A DNA stretch of 64,000 bases from Prochlorococcus sp. AG-388-E21 (GTDB lineage: Bacteria; Cyanobacteriota; Cyanobacteriia; PCC-6307; Cyanobiaceae): contig QCGO01000004.1 in the NCBI GenBank assembly GCA_003279855.1, positions 1 to 64,000 on the forward strand. The letters are read 5' to 3'. Made by a program: the position numbers and the translations under genes. Positions 29,973 to 41,406 of the stretch are shown here, in pieces (position 1 is the stretch's first letter; every line of letters begins with the position of its first letter). The notes beneath the pieces were generated by a model that had not been told where the DNA came from, did no database searches, and saw only the letters and a list, made by a program, of their open reading frames with translations.

Positions 29973-30593
29973 ATGACAGACACTCCAACAAAACAAGAAA
30001 ATCAATCAATGAATGAGAATGTACCTTCATCTAATGCTAATGAGCAGAGGAGAGGTAATCGTAATAATGATCGAAAAAGAAATCGGAGAGGTGACTCTAA
30101 AAATGAGAGGGATTCTGAGTGGCAAGAAAGAGTTGTTCAAATTAGAAGAGTATCTAAAACAGTAAAAGGTGGTAAAAAAATGAGTTTTAGAGCAATTGTT
30201 GTTGTTGGGAATGAGAAAGGTCAAGTAGGAGTAGGAGTAGGGAAGGCAGGAGATGTTATTGGAGCAGTAAGGAAAGGAGTCTCAGACGGTAAAAAACATC
30301 TTGTTAGAGTTCCTTTAACTCCAAATAATTCAATACCTACCTTATCTAAAGGGAGAGATGGAGCAGCGAATGTACTTATTAGACCTGCTGCACCTGGTAC
30401 GGGTGTAATTGCTGGTGGGTCAATTAGGACAGTTTTAGAATTAGCAGGTATAAAAAACGTCTTAGCTAAAAGATTAGGTAGTAAAACTCCCTTAAATAAT
30501 GCGAGAGCTGCAATGGTGGCTCTTTCTCAATTAAGAACCCACAAATCTGCCTCTAGAGAGAGAGGTATTTCTCTTGAACAGCTTTACTCTTAA
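29973..30593 (+). CDS. rpsE: 30S ribosomal protein S5
   Basis: [46 protein letters not shown]. Confidence 0.97.
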   Translation: MTDTPTKQENQSMNENVPSSNANEQRRGNRNNDRKRNRRGDSKNERDSEWQERVVQIRRVSKTVKGGKKMSFRAIVVVGNEKGQVGVGVGKAGDVIGAVRKGVSDGKKHLVRVPLTPNNSIPTLSKGRDGAANVLIRPAAPGTGVIAGGSIRTVLELAGIKNVLAKRLGSKTPLNNARAAMVALSQLRTHKSASRERGISLEQLYS

Positions 30594-30597
30594 AATC

Positions 30598-31056
30598 ATG
30601 ACTTCAACTTTAAATACACTAAAATCAAACACAGGTTCAAGAAAGAAAAAATTAAGAAAAGGTAGAGGCATCGCAGCAGGGCAGGGAGCTTCTTGTGGTT
30701 TTGGTATGAGAGGACAGAAATCTCGATCCGGTAGACCTACACGGCCTGGATTTGAAGGTGGTCAAATGCCCCTCTACAGGAGAGTTCCCAAGTTAAAGCA
30801 TTTTGAAATTATTAATCAAAAAAAATTTTCAATAGTTAATCTAAGCAAATTAAGTGAATTTAAAGAAAGTGAAGTTGTCAATATAGATTCGCTTGTGAAA
30901 AAAAAGTTGTTATTTAAGCCGAAATTTCCTCTCAAAATTCTAGGTAATGGAGAAGTTAAGGTGAAATTAAAAGTTCAAGCTCATGCATTCACTAAAGTTG
31001 CCAAGGAAAAAATAGAAGCTGCAGGGGGATCTTGCGAAATTATTAATAATAAATAA
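30598..31056 (+). CDS. rplO: 50S ribosomal protein L15 (tracked ORF starts at 30574; ATG at 30598 preferred)
   Basis: [45 protein letters not shown]. Confidence 0.95.
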   Translation: MTSTLNTLKSNTGSRKKKLRKGRGIAAGQGASCGFGMRGQKSRSGRPTRPGFEGGQMPLYRRVPKLKHFEIINQKKFSIVNLSKLSEFKESEVVNIDSLVKKKLLFKPKFPLKILGNGEVKVKLKVQAHAFTKVAKEKIEAAGGSCEIINNK

Positions 31057-31080
31057 ATTTACTTATAAATTTAATTTTAC

Positions 31081-32406
31081 TTGCCGATGTTAATTAACAA
31101 AAGTAGAAATCCTAGTGCTTCAGAAATTGTCACTCAATTATTTTTAAATAAAGAGTTAAGGAATCGAGTTTTAACAACTTTAGGTCTTCTACTTTTGGTC
31201 CGACTGGGGATTTATATACCAATGCCTGGAATTGATAGAGTTGCGTTTAAAAGTTTTATTGACCAGGGTGGTCAATTAATTGGTTTTCTAGATATTTTTA
31301 CTGGAGGAGGAATTTCAACCTTAGGAATATTTGCACTTGGAATTTTACCCTTTATTAATGCTTCAATTATTATTCAACTTTTGACGGCTTCATTACCTGT
31401 CCTTGAAGATTTGCAAAAAAATGAGGGTGAAGCAGGTAGGAGAAAAATAGCTCAGATTACCAGATATGTTTCTTTGGGATGGGGTTTTTTACAAAGTATC
31501 ATATTCTCTTTAATTCTTAGACAGTATGCTATCGAGGGTATAAGTGAAACCGCTTTTGTTTTGCAAACATCTATTGCCCTTGTGACAGGCTCAATGATAG
31601 TAATGTGGTTTAGTGAAATTATTACGGAGAAAGGAATAGGTCAAGGAGCCTCATTGGTGATCTTCTTAAATATTGTTGCAACCTTGCCAAAAGCTTTGAG
31701 TTCAACTATTGAAAAAGCACAAACTGGCGATCGTGGAGATGTTCTCGGTATAGCCGTTTTACTCGGAGTCTTTTTACTAACAATTGTAGGAATAATTTTT
31801 GTTCAAGAAGGAGCAAGACGTATACCAATTGTTAGTGCAAAAAGACAGATAGGTAATTCTTCATTACTTCCAACAAGACAAAGTTATTTGCCATTAAAAT
31901 TGAATGCTGGAGGAGTTATGCCAATTATCTTTGCATCTGCCTTGATATTTTTACCAATAACAGTTGCAAATGTTACTGGGAATCCAATTCTAATTAAATT
32001 AGCTAGTAGTTTAAATCCGAGTTCTTCCAATCCATGGCCATATGCACTAACATTTTTTGCTTTAATTTTAGGTTTCTCATACTTTTATGCTTCTCTTACC
32101 ATTAATCCAGTAGATGTAGCATCTAATTTAAAAAAGGGGGGAGTTGCTATTCCTGGAGTAAGACCTGGTTCTAATACAGCAAATTACTTGTCAGGTATTC
32201 AAAATAGGCTAACACTATTAGGAGGATTATTTTTAGGTTCAGTAGCCATAATTCCTGCGGCTGTAGAAAGAGCAACTAATGTTCAAACTTTTCAAGGTTT
32301 AGGAGCCACTTCTCTATTAATTCTTGTAGGAGTTGCTATCGATACGGCTAAACAAATTCAAACTTATGTTATTTCTCAGAGGTATGAGGGATTAGTTAAT
32401 AATTAA
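31081..32406 (+). CDS. secY: Preprotein translocase subunit SecY
   Basis: Multi-TM protein; [40 protein letters not shown]. Confidence 0.98.
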   Translation: MPMLINKSRNPSASEIVTQLFLNKELRNRVLTTLGLLLLVRLGIYIPMPGIDRVAFKSFIDQGGQLIGFLDIFTGGGISTLGIFALGILPFINASIIIQLLTASLPVLEDLQKNEGEAGRRKIAQITRYVSLGWGFLQSIIFSLILRQYAIEGISETAFVLQTSIALVTGSMIVMWFSEIITEKGIGQGASLVIFLNIVATLPKALSSTIEKAQTGDRGDVLGIAVLLGVFLLTIVGIIFVQEGARRIPIVSAKRQIGNSSLLPTRQSYLPLKLNAGGVMPIIFASALIFLPITVANVTGNPILIKLASSLNPSSSNPWPYALTFFALILGFSYFYASLTINPVDVASNLKKGGVAIPGVRPGSNTANYLSGIQNRLTLLGGLFLGSVAIIPAAVERATNVQTFQGLGATSLLILVGVAIDTAKQIQTYVISQRYEGLVNN

Positions 32407-32954
32407 TGAAAAAACATTTACTATTTTTAGGACCACCTGGAGCAGGTAAAGGTACTCAAGCTGCCCTTTTGAGTGAAGCTAACTCTTATTTACATTTATC
32501 TACTGGAGAATTATTAAGAAAGGAAATTGATTTGGATACTGATTTGGGTAAACAAGTAAAAGATATTATGAATAAGGGGGAACTTGTAAGTGATCAATTA
32601 GTTTTAGAAATTGTTAAAAAAAATTTGGATAAAGATAATAATGGTTGGATTTTAGATGGTTATCCTAGAAATTTGTCTCAAGTGCATTCTCTTAATGATG
32701 TATTAATTAAAATAAATCAACCTTTAGAGATCGTATTTTATTTAGATATACCCGACGAAGTTTTAATAAAGCGTTTACTTATTAGGGGTAGAAAAGATGA
32801 TAATGAAAAAACTATTAAAACAAGATTAAAAATTTATAAGGAAACTACAGAGCCATTAATTGAATACTATAAAGATCTCTCCTTATTAGAAAATATAAAG
32901 GCTGATGAAGATCTAAAAACAATTTCTGCTGATATAAAACAAAAAATGGCTTGA
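32406..32954 (+). CDS. adk: Adenylate kinase
   Basis: [33 protein letters not shown]. Confidence 0.97.
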   Translation: MKKHLLFLGPPGAGKGTQAALLSEANSYLHLSTGELLRKEIDLDTDLGKQVKDIMNKGELVSDQLVLEIVKKNLDKDNNGWILDGYPRNLSQVHSLNDVLIKINQPLEIVFYLDIPDEVLIKRLLIRGRKDDNEKTIKTRLKIYKETTEPLIEYYKDLSLLENIKADEDLKTISADIKQKMA

Positions 32955-32998
32955 TGATGATGTACAATATGGAATTAACATTTTAATGAGAAGACCTT

Positions 32999-33115
32999 AT
33001 GAAGGTTAGAGCCTCAGTAAAAAAAATGTGTGACAAATGTCGTGTTATTCGTAGACATGGCAGGGTAATGGTTATTTGCACCGCTAGCCCTAGACACAAA
33101 CAGCGTCAAGGTTAA
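32999..33115 (+). CDS. rpmJ: 50S ribosomal protein L36 (missing from the ORF track because of size)
   Basis: [38 protein letters not shown]. Confidence 0.97.
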   Translation: MKVRASVKKMCDKCRVIRRHGRVMVICTASPRHKQRQG

Positions 33116-33160
33116 TCTTTGACGACATTAAATTAAAAACCTTTTACTAATTCGAAACAA

Positions 33161-33526
33161 GTGGCCAGGATTGCAGGAATTGACATACCTCGTGAAAAAC
33201 GAGTTGAAATTGCACTTACATACATCTATGGAGTTGGTCTAACAAGATCAAAATTGATCCTTTCAAATACAGGAGTTAATCCTGATACCCGTGTCAAAGA
33301 TTTATCAGATAGTGATGTACAGAAATTGAGAGGTGCTACAGAAGACTTTACTGTAGAGGGTGATTTACGCAGAAAAGAAGGTATGGCGATGAAACGCTTG
33401 CAAGATATTGGTTGTGTTAGAGGGAGAAGGCATAGAATGAGTCTTCCTGTAAGAGGTCAGAGAACAAGAACAAATGCTAGAACGAGAAGAGGCTCAAGAA
33501 AAACAGTCGCTGGAAGAAAAAAATAA
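33161..33526 (+). CDS. rpsM: 30S ribosomal protein S13 (GTG start)
   Basis: [49 protein letters not shown]. Confidence 0.97.
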   Translation: MARIAGIDIPREKRVEIALTYIYGVGLTRSKLILSNTGVNPDTRVKDLSDSDVQKLRGATEDFTVEGDLRRKEGMAMKRLQDIGCVRGRRHRMSLPVRGQRTRTNARTRRGSRKTVAGRKK

Positions 33527-33573
33527 TTAATTAACTATAAAAAATGACACTAAATTTATTTATCTAAATTGTT

Positions 33574-33966
33574 ATGGCAGCTCCAGTAAAAAAAACAGGT
33601 TCAAAGAAATCAAAAAAAAATGTACCAAATGGCGTAGTACACATTCAAAGTACCTTTAATAACACTATCGTATCTATCGCTGATACTTCGGGGCATGTAA
33701 TTTCTTGGTCTTCTGCAGGAGCAAGTGGATTCAAAGGTGCTCGAAAAGGGACTCCATTTGCTGCTCAAACAGCTGCTGAAGCTGCGGCTAAAAGAGCTCT
33801 TGATCAAGGCATGAGACAAATAGAAGTATTAGTTAGAGGCCCTGGCTCAGGTAGGGAAACCGCCATAAGAGCTTTACAAGTGGCCGGTTTAGAAATAACT
33901 CTAATAAGAGATGTAACTCCATTACCTCATAATGGATGCAGAAGACCTAAACGTAGACGCGTTTAG
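33574..33966 (+). CDS. rpsK: 30S ribosomal protein S11
   Basis: [56 protein letters not shown]. Confidence 0.98.
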   Translation: MAAPVKKTGSKKSKKNVPNGVVHIQSTFNNTIVSIADTSGHVISWSSAGASGFKGARKGTPFAAQTAAEAAAKRALDQGMRQIEVLVRGPGSGRETAIRALQVAGLEITLIRDVTPLPHNGCRRPKRRRV

Positions 33967-34009
33967 AACTTAACCACTCCCCCCCCAAACTTTCAACCTT
34001 TTTTTTTCC

Positions 34010-34948
34010 GTGTTGCAATACCAGATTGACAGAATCGATCATCAAATATCAGATGATCGCTCCCAAACAGGAACATTTTTAATTGGCCCCTTAGAAAGAG
34101 GACAAGCTACAACCCTCGGTAATTCTTTAAGAAGAGTTCTTATGGGAGGACTTGAAGGAAGTGCTGTTACTGCTGTAAGAATTGCAGGAATTAATCATGA
34201 ATATGCCACTATCCCAGGAGTTAGAGAAGACGTTCTAGATATTCTTTTAAATTGTAAGCAACTCTCTATTAATAGTTCCAACCCAGAGACTGAGATTGGA
34301 AGATTAGTGGTTAATGGCCCAATGGAAGTAAAGGCAAATGACATACAATTTTCTTCTCAAGTTGAAATAGTTGATGGTGAAAAACCTATCGCAACTATTC
34401 AAGAGGGACATAATCTAGAGCTAGAAATTCATGTAGAAAGAGGGGTTGGTTATAGACCTGTAGATCGAAGAAATCAAGAAACTACAGCTATAGACTTGCT
34501 TCAAATTGATGCTGTTTTTATGCCTGTAAAAAGAGTTAATTTCACAATAGATGAAACTGCTGTTGCAGAAGGAGCAACAGGTAGAGAAAGATTAACAATG
34601 GAAGTTGTTACAGATGGTTCAACAAGCCCTGATGATGCAATTGCTGAAGCAGCAAACCAGTTAATTGAACTCTTTCAGCCCCTAGCAACCGTCACAATGG
34701 TTGAAGAAATACCCGAAGAACCAGAACCTTCTCCTGAAGCTCAAATTCCATTAGAGGAACTAAACTTGTCCGTTAGAGCGTATAATTGCTTGAAAAGAGC
34801 ACAAGTTAATTCTGTCTCAGATTTAATGGGATTCAGTTACGAAGATCTTTTAGAAATTAAGAACTTCGGCTCGAAATCTGCAGATGAGGTTATTGAAGCT
34901 CTTGAGCGAATAGGAATTTCAATTCCACAAAGCAGGACATCTGTTTAA
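34010..34948 (+). CDS. rpoA: RNA polymerase alpha subunit (GTG start)
   Basis: [31 protein letters not shown]-terminal alpha[23 protein letters not shown]. Confidence 0.98.
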   Translation: MLQYQIDRIDHQISDDRSQTGTFLIGPLERGQATTLGNSLRRVLMGGLEGSAVTAVRIAGINHEYATIPGVREDVLDILLNCKQLSINSSNPETEIGRLVVNGPMEVKANDIQFSSQVEIVDGEKPIATIQEGHNLELEIHVERGVGYRPVDRRNQETTAIDLLQIDAVFMPVKRVNFTIDETAVAEGATGRERLTMEVVTDGSTSPDDAIAEAANQLIELFQPLATVTMVEEIPEEPEPSPEAQIPLEELNLSVRAYNCLKRAQVNSVSDLMGFSYEDLLEIKNFGSKSADEVIEALERIGISIPQSRTSV

Positions 34949-34963
34949 CAAACTATTGAGATT

Positions 34964-35314
34964 ATGAGACACCAACTTAGAGTTCCTCTTTTAAGTAAAC
35001 CAGCTGATCAAAGAAAAGCTCTTCTTAGAGCTTTAACTACGCAACTTATTCGAGAAGGTAGAATAACTACTACCAAAGCAAGAGCTAAAGCTTTAAGAAA
35101 TGAGGCCGAAAGAATGATCTCCTTAGCAAAGGAGGGCACTTTATCTGCTAGAAGAAGAGCTCTTGGTTATATTTATGATAAAAAGTTAGTTCACTCACTG
35201 TTTGAAAAAGCTCAAGAAAGATATGGAGAAAGAAACGGTGGTTATACCCGAATTGTTAGAACTGTTGCTAGAAAAGGTGATAACGCCCAAATGGCTATCA
35301 TTGAACTAGTTTGA
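34964..35314 (+). CDS. rplQ: 50S ribosomal protein L17
   Basis: [45 protein letters not shown]. Confidence 0.97.
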   Translation: MRHQLRVPLLSKPADQRKALLRALTTQLIREGRITTTKARAKALRNEAERMISLAKEGTLSARRRALGYIYDKKLVHSLFEKAQERYGERNGGYTRIVRTVARKGDNAQMAIIELV

Positions 35315-35355
35315 ATATAGAAAAATAAAACTTGAAAATAATATAATAATAACTT

Positions 35356-36162
35356 TTGAAAAGAGTAGCTTTAGTTATCCAATATGATGGATCCTATTAT
35401 TCAGGTTGGCAAAGACAGAAAAATGCAATAAGTGTTCAAGAGACAATAGAAAATTGCCTATTTAAAATATCAAATCGAATTATAAAAACATTTGCTTCAG
35501 GAAGAACAGACGCTGGAGTTCACGCTTCTGGCCAAGTAATTCATTTTGATATTGATTACGTAATACCAATTGATCGTTATGCAGATGTACTAAATAGTAG
35601 GTTACCTCATACAATTAGAATCTTAGAATCAGTAGAAGTAAAAAGTAGCTGGCATGCTTGCTATTCTGCAGTTTATAGACATTATCGATATGTAATAAAT
35701 AATAGTAAGATACCTAATTTGTTTTTAAATAAGTGGTCATGGCATAGATATCAGAAATATCTTGATGAGTTTTCAATGTCAATTGCTTTAGATGGAATGA
35801 TTGGAGAGCATGATTTTTTTGCTTTTCAAAAGAGTGGAAGTAATAGATCAACTTCAGTGACAACAATAAAATATATAAAATTAGAAAGGACTGAGGATTT
35901 GATACTGATAGATATAAAAGCTACAGGGTTTCTTTATGGAATGGTCCGTTCAATAGTGGGTCAACTTGTTTTAGTAGGAGAAAAGAAAATAACACCAGAT
36001 ATTTTTAAAGATAGATGGGTTTTAAAAAAGAAACATGATGTTCGAGAATCAGCGCCAGCCAAAGGGTTATGTTTTGTAAATTCTGTATACGAAGAGAATA
36101 TTTTTAAAAGGATCAATAAAAATGATCTTTTTCCGAAATTTGTAATTAGAGGTTACTCCTAG
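35356..36162 (+). CDS. truA: tRNA pseudouridine synthase A (TTG start)
   Basis: QYDGSYYSGWQRQ; ASGRTDAGVHASGQVIHFD; FLYGMVRSIVG. Confidence 0.96.
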   Translation: MKRVALVIQYDGSYYSGWQRQKNAISVQETIENCLFKISNRIIKTFASGRTDAGVHASGQVIHFDIDYVIPIDRYADVLNSRLPHTIRILESVEVKSSWHACYSAVYRHYRYVINNSKIPNLFLNKWSWHRYQKYLDEFSMSIALDGMIGEHDFFAFQKSGSNRSTSVTTIKYIKLERTEDLILIDIKATGFLYGMVRSIVGQLVLVGEKKITPDIFKDRWVLKKKHDVRESAPAKGLCFVNSVYEENIFKRINKNDLFPKFVIRGYS

Positions 36163-36279
36163 CTTGGAAGATTTTATAAACTTAAATAATATATTTAGAT
36201 AATCAAAATAATTGTTTATTCCTCCTTCAATAAGGTAGAATTCAATATTGATTTAAATTTATTCTAGTAAAATTAATAA

Positions 36280-36711
36280 ATGAATAAAACTATCACTCCC
36301 TCTATAGAAACTATCAAAAGAAATTGGTTTTTAGTTGACGCTAAAGATAAGACACTTGGCAGGCTTTCTACAGAGATAGCTGCTGTTTTGAGAGGAAAGA
36401 ATAAACCAACATTTACCCCTCATTTGGACACAGGTGATTTTGTTATTGTTGTTAATGCCGAAAAAGTAGAGGTAACAGGTAAAAAAGCATCACAGAAATT
36501 ATACAGAAGGCATTCTGGTAGACCAGGTGGAATGAAAGTTGAAAAATTTGAATCACTTCAAGAAAGAATTCCTGAGAGAATAATTGAGCAAGCTGTTAAA
36601 GGAATGCTTCCTCATAATTCATTAGGAAGACAGCAATTCAAGAAATTAAAAGTTTATAAAGGTTCAGATCATCCTCATGCTGCACAAAATCCTGTATTAT
36701 TAAATAGTTAA
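36280..36711 (+). CDS. rplM: 50S ribosomal protein L13
   Basis: [48 protein letters not shown]. Confidence 0.97.
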   Translation: MNKTITPSIETIKRNWFLVDAKDKTLGRLSTEIAAVLRGKNKPTFTPHLDTGDFVIVVNAEKVEVTGKKASQKLYRRHSGRPGGMKVEKFESLQERIPERIIEQAVKGMLPHNSLGRQQFKKLKVYKGSDHPHAAQNPVLLNS

Positions 36712-36721
36712 AATATAATAA

Positions 36722-37132
36722 ATGAATAGTCAAATAAAAAACAAAGCAGTTTATTGGGGTACCGGAAGAAGAAAAACTTCTGTGGCAAGAGTTCGTTTAA
36801 TTCCGGGCAATGGACAAATTAAAATAAATGGTCGTTCTGGTGATGATTACTTAAACTTTAATCCATCACACTTAAATTCAGTTAAAGCACCTTTGCTAAC
36901 TCTAGGCCTTGAAAATTCATACGATATTTTTGTAAATGTTTTTGGTGGTGGTTTAACAGGGCAGGCAGATGCTATCAAGCAAGGAGCAGCCAGAGCTCTT
37001 TGTGGTTTATCTCCTGATAATAGGAAGCCTTTAAAAACAGAAGGACACCTTAGTAGAGACCCTAGATCAAAAGAAAGAAAAAAATATGGTCTTAAAAAAG
37101 CTAGGAAAGCTGGTCAATTCTCTAAACGTTAA
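36722..37132 (+). CDS. rpsI: 30S ribosomal protein S9
   Basis: [45 protein letters not shown]. Confidence 0.98.
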   Translation: MNSQIKNKAVYWGTGRRKTSVARVRLIPGNGQIKINGRSGDDYLNFNPSHLNSVKAPLLTLGLENSYDIFVNVFGGGLTGQADAIKQGAARALCGLSPDNRKPLKTEGHLSRDPRSKERKKYGLKKARKAGQFSKR

Positions 37133-37145
37133 AACATCTTTTATT

Positions 37146-37415
37146 ATGCCTAAATCAGAAATTCATCCTAAATGGTATCCAGACGCAAAAGTTATTTGTA
37201 ATGGAGAAGTCGTAATGACTACAGGTTCAACTAAGCCTGAATTACATGTTGATGTTTGGAGTGGTAATCATCCTTTCTTTACTGGTACGCAAAAAATACT
37301 TGATACTGAAGGTAGAGTTGATAGATTTATGAAAAAATATGGAATGGGTTCAGCCGATTCAGCTACTTCAAAAGAATCAAAAGAATCAAAAGAATCTAAA
37401 GAATTAGATAAATAA
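37146..37415 (+). CDS. rpmE: 50S ribosomal protein L31 with SKE-repeat tail (tracked ORF starts too early)
   Basis: MPKSEIHPKWYPDAKVICNGEVVMTTGSTKPELHVDVWSGNHPFFTG; tail SKESKESKESKELDK. Confidence 0.95.
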   Translation: MPKSEIHPKWYPDAKVICNGEVVMTTGSTKPELHVDVWSGNHPFFTGTQKILDTEGRVDRFMKKYGMGSADSATSKESKESKESKELDK

Positions 37416-37449
37416 AATTTTAATAACCAAAAACTAAGCAAATCTTCAA

Positions 37450-38544
37450 TTGGAATATATAACATTAATTGCAAGGTTAAAAAACGCTTCAGAAAGTTTT
37501 GTCAATTTGGAAATGCAGTTGGCTGATCCGGATATTGCAAATAATCCTAAGAAACTAGAATCAATAGCAAGAGAAAGAGCCAAGCTAGAACCTTTAGTTC
37601 TTGATTACAATCAATTGCTTGATACTGATAAAGAAATTGGTGACTCCAAACAATTACTTAAAGATAATAGAAATGATAAAGATATGGAATCATTGATCAA
37701 TGAAGAATTATTAAGTCTAGAAGATCTTAAGAATAAACTAATTGAAAAATTAACAATTGCTTTATTACCAAAAGATCCACGAGATGAAAGAAGTGTAATG
37801 TTGGAAATTAGAGCTGGAGCAGGAGGAAATGAAGCTTGTATCTGGGCTGGTGATTTAGCAAGAATGTATGAAAGGTATGGACAAAAAATTGGTTGGTCAG
37901 TTAAACCTATTAGTGCTTCTGAATCAGATATGGGAGGATTTAAAGAATTAGTTATTTCTGTAAAAGGAGATTCTGTTTATAGCCAATTAAAATTTGAGGC
38001 AGGTGTTCATAGAGTTCAAAGAGTTCCAGCAACTGAATCTCAAGGCAGAGTTCATACTTCTACTGCAACAGTTGCGGTTATGCCTGAGGCTGATCCAGTA
38101 GAAGTTAAGATTGATCCAACTGAGATAGAAATTGGTACAGCTAGATCAGGAGGTGCTGGAGGTCAAAATGTTAATAAGGTAGAGACTGCTATTGATCTAA
38201 TTCATAAGCCAACAGGTATAAGAGTATTTTGTACACAAGAAAGATCTCAGCTACAAAATCGTGAGCGAGCTATGGAAATTTTAAGAGCTAAATTATATGA
38301 TATTCAATTAAAAGAAGCTAATGCTAAGGAGAGGTCCCAAAGGCTAATGCAAGTTGGAAGTGGAGATAGAAGCGAAAAAATTAGAACTTATAATTTTAAG
38401 GATAATAGAACTACTGATCATAGGTTGGGATCAAATTTTTCGTTAGAGCCAATTCTGGCAGGACAATTAGATGAAGTTATTGATGCTTGTTTAGCACAGG
38501 AACAAAAAAGGATGTTAGAAGATTTTAATGAGAGTGAAAATTAA
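37450..38544 (+). CDS. prfA: Peptide chain release factor 1 (TTG start)
   Basis: [41 protein letters not shown]. Confidence 0.97.
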   Translation: MEYITLIARLKNASESFVNLEMQLADPDIANNPKKLESIARERAKLEPLVLDYNQLLDTDKEIGDSKQLLKDNRNDKDMESLINEELLSLEDLKNKLIEKLTIALLPKDPRDERSVMLEIRAGAGGNEACIWAGDLARMYERYGQKIGWSVKPISASESDMGGFKELVISVKGDSVYSQLKFEAGVHRVQRVPATESQGRVHTSTATVAVMPEADPVEVKIDPTEIEIGTARSGGAGGQNVNKVETAIDLIHKPTGIRVFCTQERSQLQNRERAMEILRAKLYDIQLKEANAKERSQRLMQVGSGDRSEKIRTYNFKDNRTTDHRLGSNFSLEPILAGQLDEVIDACLAQEQKRMLEDFNESEN

Positions 38545-38550
38545 TTGATT

Positions 38551-39120
38551 TTAAGCAGCTAAACCAATCACATATTTACTCCATTCTTTGTGTTTTCCAG
38601 AGTCTATTTGCCTTGTCGCTTCAAAATTTAGATTACTTAATGGACGATACGGCTTTCGTTTTAAAGGCATATTTGCTTCTTCAGGGGTCCTATTACCTTT
38701 TTGGACATTACATCTAAGGCATGCAGTTGTTACATTTTCCCAATTGTCAGTTCCACCTCTGCTTCTTGGTAAAACATGATCTATTGATAAATCACTACCA
38801 CTATGGTTACAGTATTGACATGAGTTATTATCTCTAAGAAGTATATTTTTTCTTGTAAGTGCGACCTCTCTGAAGGGAACTTTAACGTAGTAGCGAAGCC
38901 TAATAACAGTAGGGAGGTTATGCCCAGAATGTATGGCATATGATTGATCTTCTTCTAAACTTTCAGCTTTACCTTTGATCATTAAAATTACAGCTCTTCG
39001 CCAAGAAGTAATGTTTAAAGGTTCATAAGATGCATTTAAAACAAGTGTCTGGCCCATGCCAAAAATCAATTTACATGTCATGCTAGCGGTATATTTAAAT
39101 AAGCGCATATAATCGCGCAA
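38551..39120 (-). CDS. HNH endonuclease family protein
   Basis: NSCQYCNHSGSDLSIDHVLPRSRGGTDNWENVTTACLRCNVQKGNRTPEEA. Confidence 0.85.
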   Translation of the reverse strand: MRDYMRLFKYTASMTCKLIFGMGQTLVLNASYEPLNITSWRRAVILMIKGKAESLEEDQSYAIHSGHNLPTVIRLRYYVKVPFREVALTRKNILLRDNNSCQYCNHSGSDLSIDHVLPRSRGGTDNWENVTTACLRCNVQKGNRTPEEANMPLKRKPYRPLSNLNFEATRQIDSGKHKEWSKYVIGLAA

Positions 39121-39137
39121 TTATTAATTCCAATTCT

Positions 39138-40325
39138 TTGAATAATCGAAAAAATAAGTTTGATACTCTTCCAAGTTTTGAAGGAGAAATAGATCCAACT
39201 CAAAGAGCTTGGATAGAAGTCAGTGGTAAAGCAATAGAGTCAAACGTAAGGCAATTAAGATCAAAATTAAAAAATAATTGTGAATTCATGGCAGTTGTTA
39301 AGGCTGATGGATATGGACATGATGCAAAAGTAGTATCTGAAAATGCGATTAAGGGTGGCGCCTCTCAATTAGGAGTAGCAACCTTAAAGGAAGGTATAAA
39401 GCTTCGTTCTTTTGGGATAAGTGCCCCAATTCTTGTACTTGGTAATCTTTATACAAAAAAAGATCTATTAATATGTTTTAGAAACGATTTGATGCCAACC
39501 GTTAGTACTATCAGGGAGTGCTTGATTTGTAATAACATTGGAGAGCTTAATAATTTTAAATTCTCGTTGCATCTAAAAGTTGATACTGGGATGTCAAGAT
39601 TAGGATTTGAATGTGATCAGTTTGTTCAACAATTTAATAATATTAAATCACTTGAAAATATTTCTATTAAGGGAATATATAGTCATCTGGCCTGCGCAGA
39701 TGAAAAGAATGCATTGAATCCTAAAAGCAGTACACAATTACAAAGAGAAAAATTTCAAGAATTATTGAAACTTATAAATATTCATAATACACAAAATATT
39801 AAAATTCATCTTGCTAATTCTGCTGGCATGATACTTGGCAAGGATTTTCAATTTGATATGGTACGTGTTGGCCTTTCAATGTATGGCTATGAACCATTAC
39901 TAAAGATAAATGAAAAGTTATTTCTTAAACCTGCTTTATTTTTAAAGGCTAAAGTAACTTTTGTTCGCACTATTGAAAAAGGTATTGGAGTTAGTTATGG
40001 AAATAAATTTGTTAGTGATAGAAAAACAAAGTTAGCAGTTTTAAGTATTGGTTATGCTGATGGCATCATTAGAAATCTTTCTGGCAAAATAAGTTTGATT
40101 CATAATAAAAAACTTTATCCTCAAGTTGGATCTATAACAATGGATCAAATGATGGTAGATATTACAGATTCTAATGATATTAATGTTGGGAGTACGATGC
40201 TATTACTAGGGTCTGATGGAGACAAATCAATTTCTCCGATTGACTGGGCAGACAAATGTAATAGCATACCTTGGGAAATTCTTTGCTCTTTTAAAAATAG
40301 ATTGCCAAGAGTCCAAGTTGATTAG
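39138..40325 (+). CDS. alr: Alanine racemase (TTG start)
   Basis: EFMAVVKADGYGHDA PLP-lysine motif; LHLKVDTGMSRLGFE; VRVGLSMYGYEP. Confidence 0.95.
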   Translation: MNNRKNKFDTLPSFEGEIDPTQRAWIEVSGKAIESNVRQLRSKLKNNCEFMAVVKADGYGHDAKVVSENAIKGGASQLGVATLKEGIKLRSFGISAPILVLGNLYTKKDLLICFRNDLMPTVSTIRECLICNNIGELNNFKFSLHLKVDTGMSRLGFECDQFVQQFNNIKSLENISIKGIYSHLACADEKNALNPKSSTQLQREKFQELLKLINIHNTQNIKIHLANSAGMILGKDFQFDMVRVGLSMYGYEPLLKINEKLFLKPALFLKAKVTFVRTIEKGIGVSYGNKFVSDRKTKLAVLSIGYADGIIRNLSGKISLIHNKKLYPQVGSITMDQMMVDITDSNDINVGSTMLLLGSDGDKSISPIDWADKCNSIPWEILCSFKNRLPRVQVD

Positions 40326-40386
40326 ACATTTCGATTAAATAAATAATTTTGAATGTTTGCTCAAAAATTGATAATGTAGAAGAACT

Positions 40387-40475
40387 GGAGAGGTGGCTGA
40401 GTGGTTGAAAGCGGCTCCCTGCTAAGGAGTTACAGGAGGTAACTTTTGTCGAGGGTTCGAATCCCTCCCTCTCCG
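40387..40475 (+). tRNA. tRNA-Ser (anticodon GCT)
   Basis: GGAGAGGTGGCTGAGTGGTTGAAAGCGGCTCCCTGCTAAGGAG...GTCGAGGGTTCGAATCCCTCCCTCTCCG, with long variable arm. Confidence 0.95.
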
Positions 40476-40503
40476 TAATTATTTATAAGAATTATTTTAA
40501 TTC

Positions 40504-41301
40504 TTAGAATTTTTTAAAAAAATCAATATCTATATTTTTAAGATCATTTACTGTATTTAGAACTAAATCAGCTCCTGCCTCTTTAAGTTTTAATTCATAA
40601 GAAATACGCTCTTCCATCCTGGATTCTAAATGGAGATGAGGAGGAGCTACTCCAATGCTTATAAATTTTTGACTTGGAATTATTTTTTTTGCATTAGAGA
40701 CGGTATTGATATCAGCAATTGTGTCACCGACATATGCAATGGGTACATTCTCGCCACCTAAACTTCTTTCTGAAAGCTTGCTTGATAAGTAAAGAAAACC
40801 TTGGGGATCTGGCTTATCAGGAGCATCACCCATTGCTATTAAAGGGGGAGATATTAATTTAAGTCTATTTTCTAAAACAAATTTGGCAGATGCAGATTCA
40901 GCTCCACTTACAAATCCCCAAATAATTCTATTGGAACTTAATGTAGTAAAAAATTCTTTTTCCACTAATAACTCCTCATTTCTTATGAAACCTGACCAGT
41001 TATTACAATCTTTATTTGGATTTCCGCCAAAGTAGAAGTCTTCAAAACATTGAATTATATTTTCTCTTTGAGGTGGTTTAAGTTTTAGATTCTTGCTCTT
41101 AATATGCCTCTTTATTAGTTCTAAACTTAAATCCCAATCGTTATTCCAGATACCTTCGTTTTTTGCATTATCTATATCTCGATAACTAGGATCCCAACCG
41201 CAAAATCGATAAACTGTTTTTTTAAGTGAAAGTCTATAACTGTTTTCTACGCTTCGTATAACACCATCTATATCAAATAAAATTACACCAATATTATTCA
41301 A
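40504..41301 (-). CDS. HAD superfamily hydrolase
   Basis: VILFDIDGVIRSVENSYRLSL; WGFVSGAESASA; AYVGDTIADI. Confidence 0.8.
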   Translation of the reverse strand: MNNIGVILFDIDGVIRSVENSYRLSLKKTVYRFCGWDPSYRDIDNAKNEGIWNNDWDLSLELIKRHIKSKNLKLKPPQRENIIQCFEDFYFGGNPNKDCNNWSGFIRNEELLVEKEFFTTLSSNRIIWGFVSGAESASAKFVLENRLKLISPPLIAMGDAPDKPDPQGFLYLSSKLSERSLGGENVPIAYVGDTIADINTVSNAKKIIPSQKFISIGVAPPHLHLESRMEERISYELKLKEAGADLVLNTVNDLKNIDIDFFKKF

Positions 41302-41360
41302 GGAATTAATCTAGATACTATTTATTAAACATTAATATTCTCTTGCAAAAAAAGCAAAAA

Positions 41361-41386
41361 CTTAATATTTAATGATCAATATTAAG
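41361..41386 (-). terminator. Probable Rho-independent terminator downstream of cbiG-cobJ
   Basis: Perfect 9-bp inverted repeat CTTAATATT-N8-AATATTAAG; on the minus strand followed by TTTTTGCTTTTTTT. Confidence 0.55.
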
Positions 41387-41406
41387 ATGTAGTTTGAAAT
41401 TACTTT

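Noticed and set aside
33976-34009. C8 run between rpsK and rpoA as a functional frameshift
   Set aside because: It is non-coding; both flanking genes are intact, so it is only relevant as a second rare poly-C tract.
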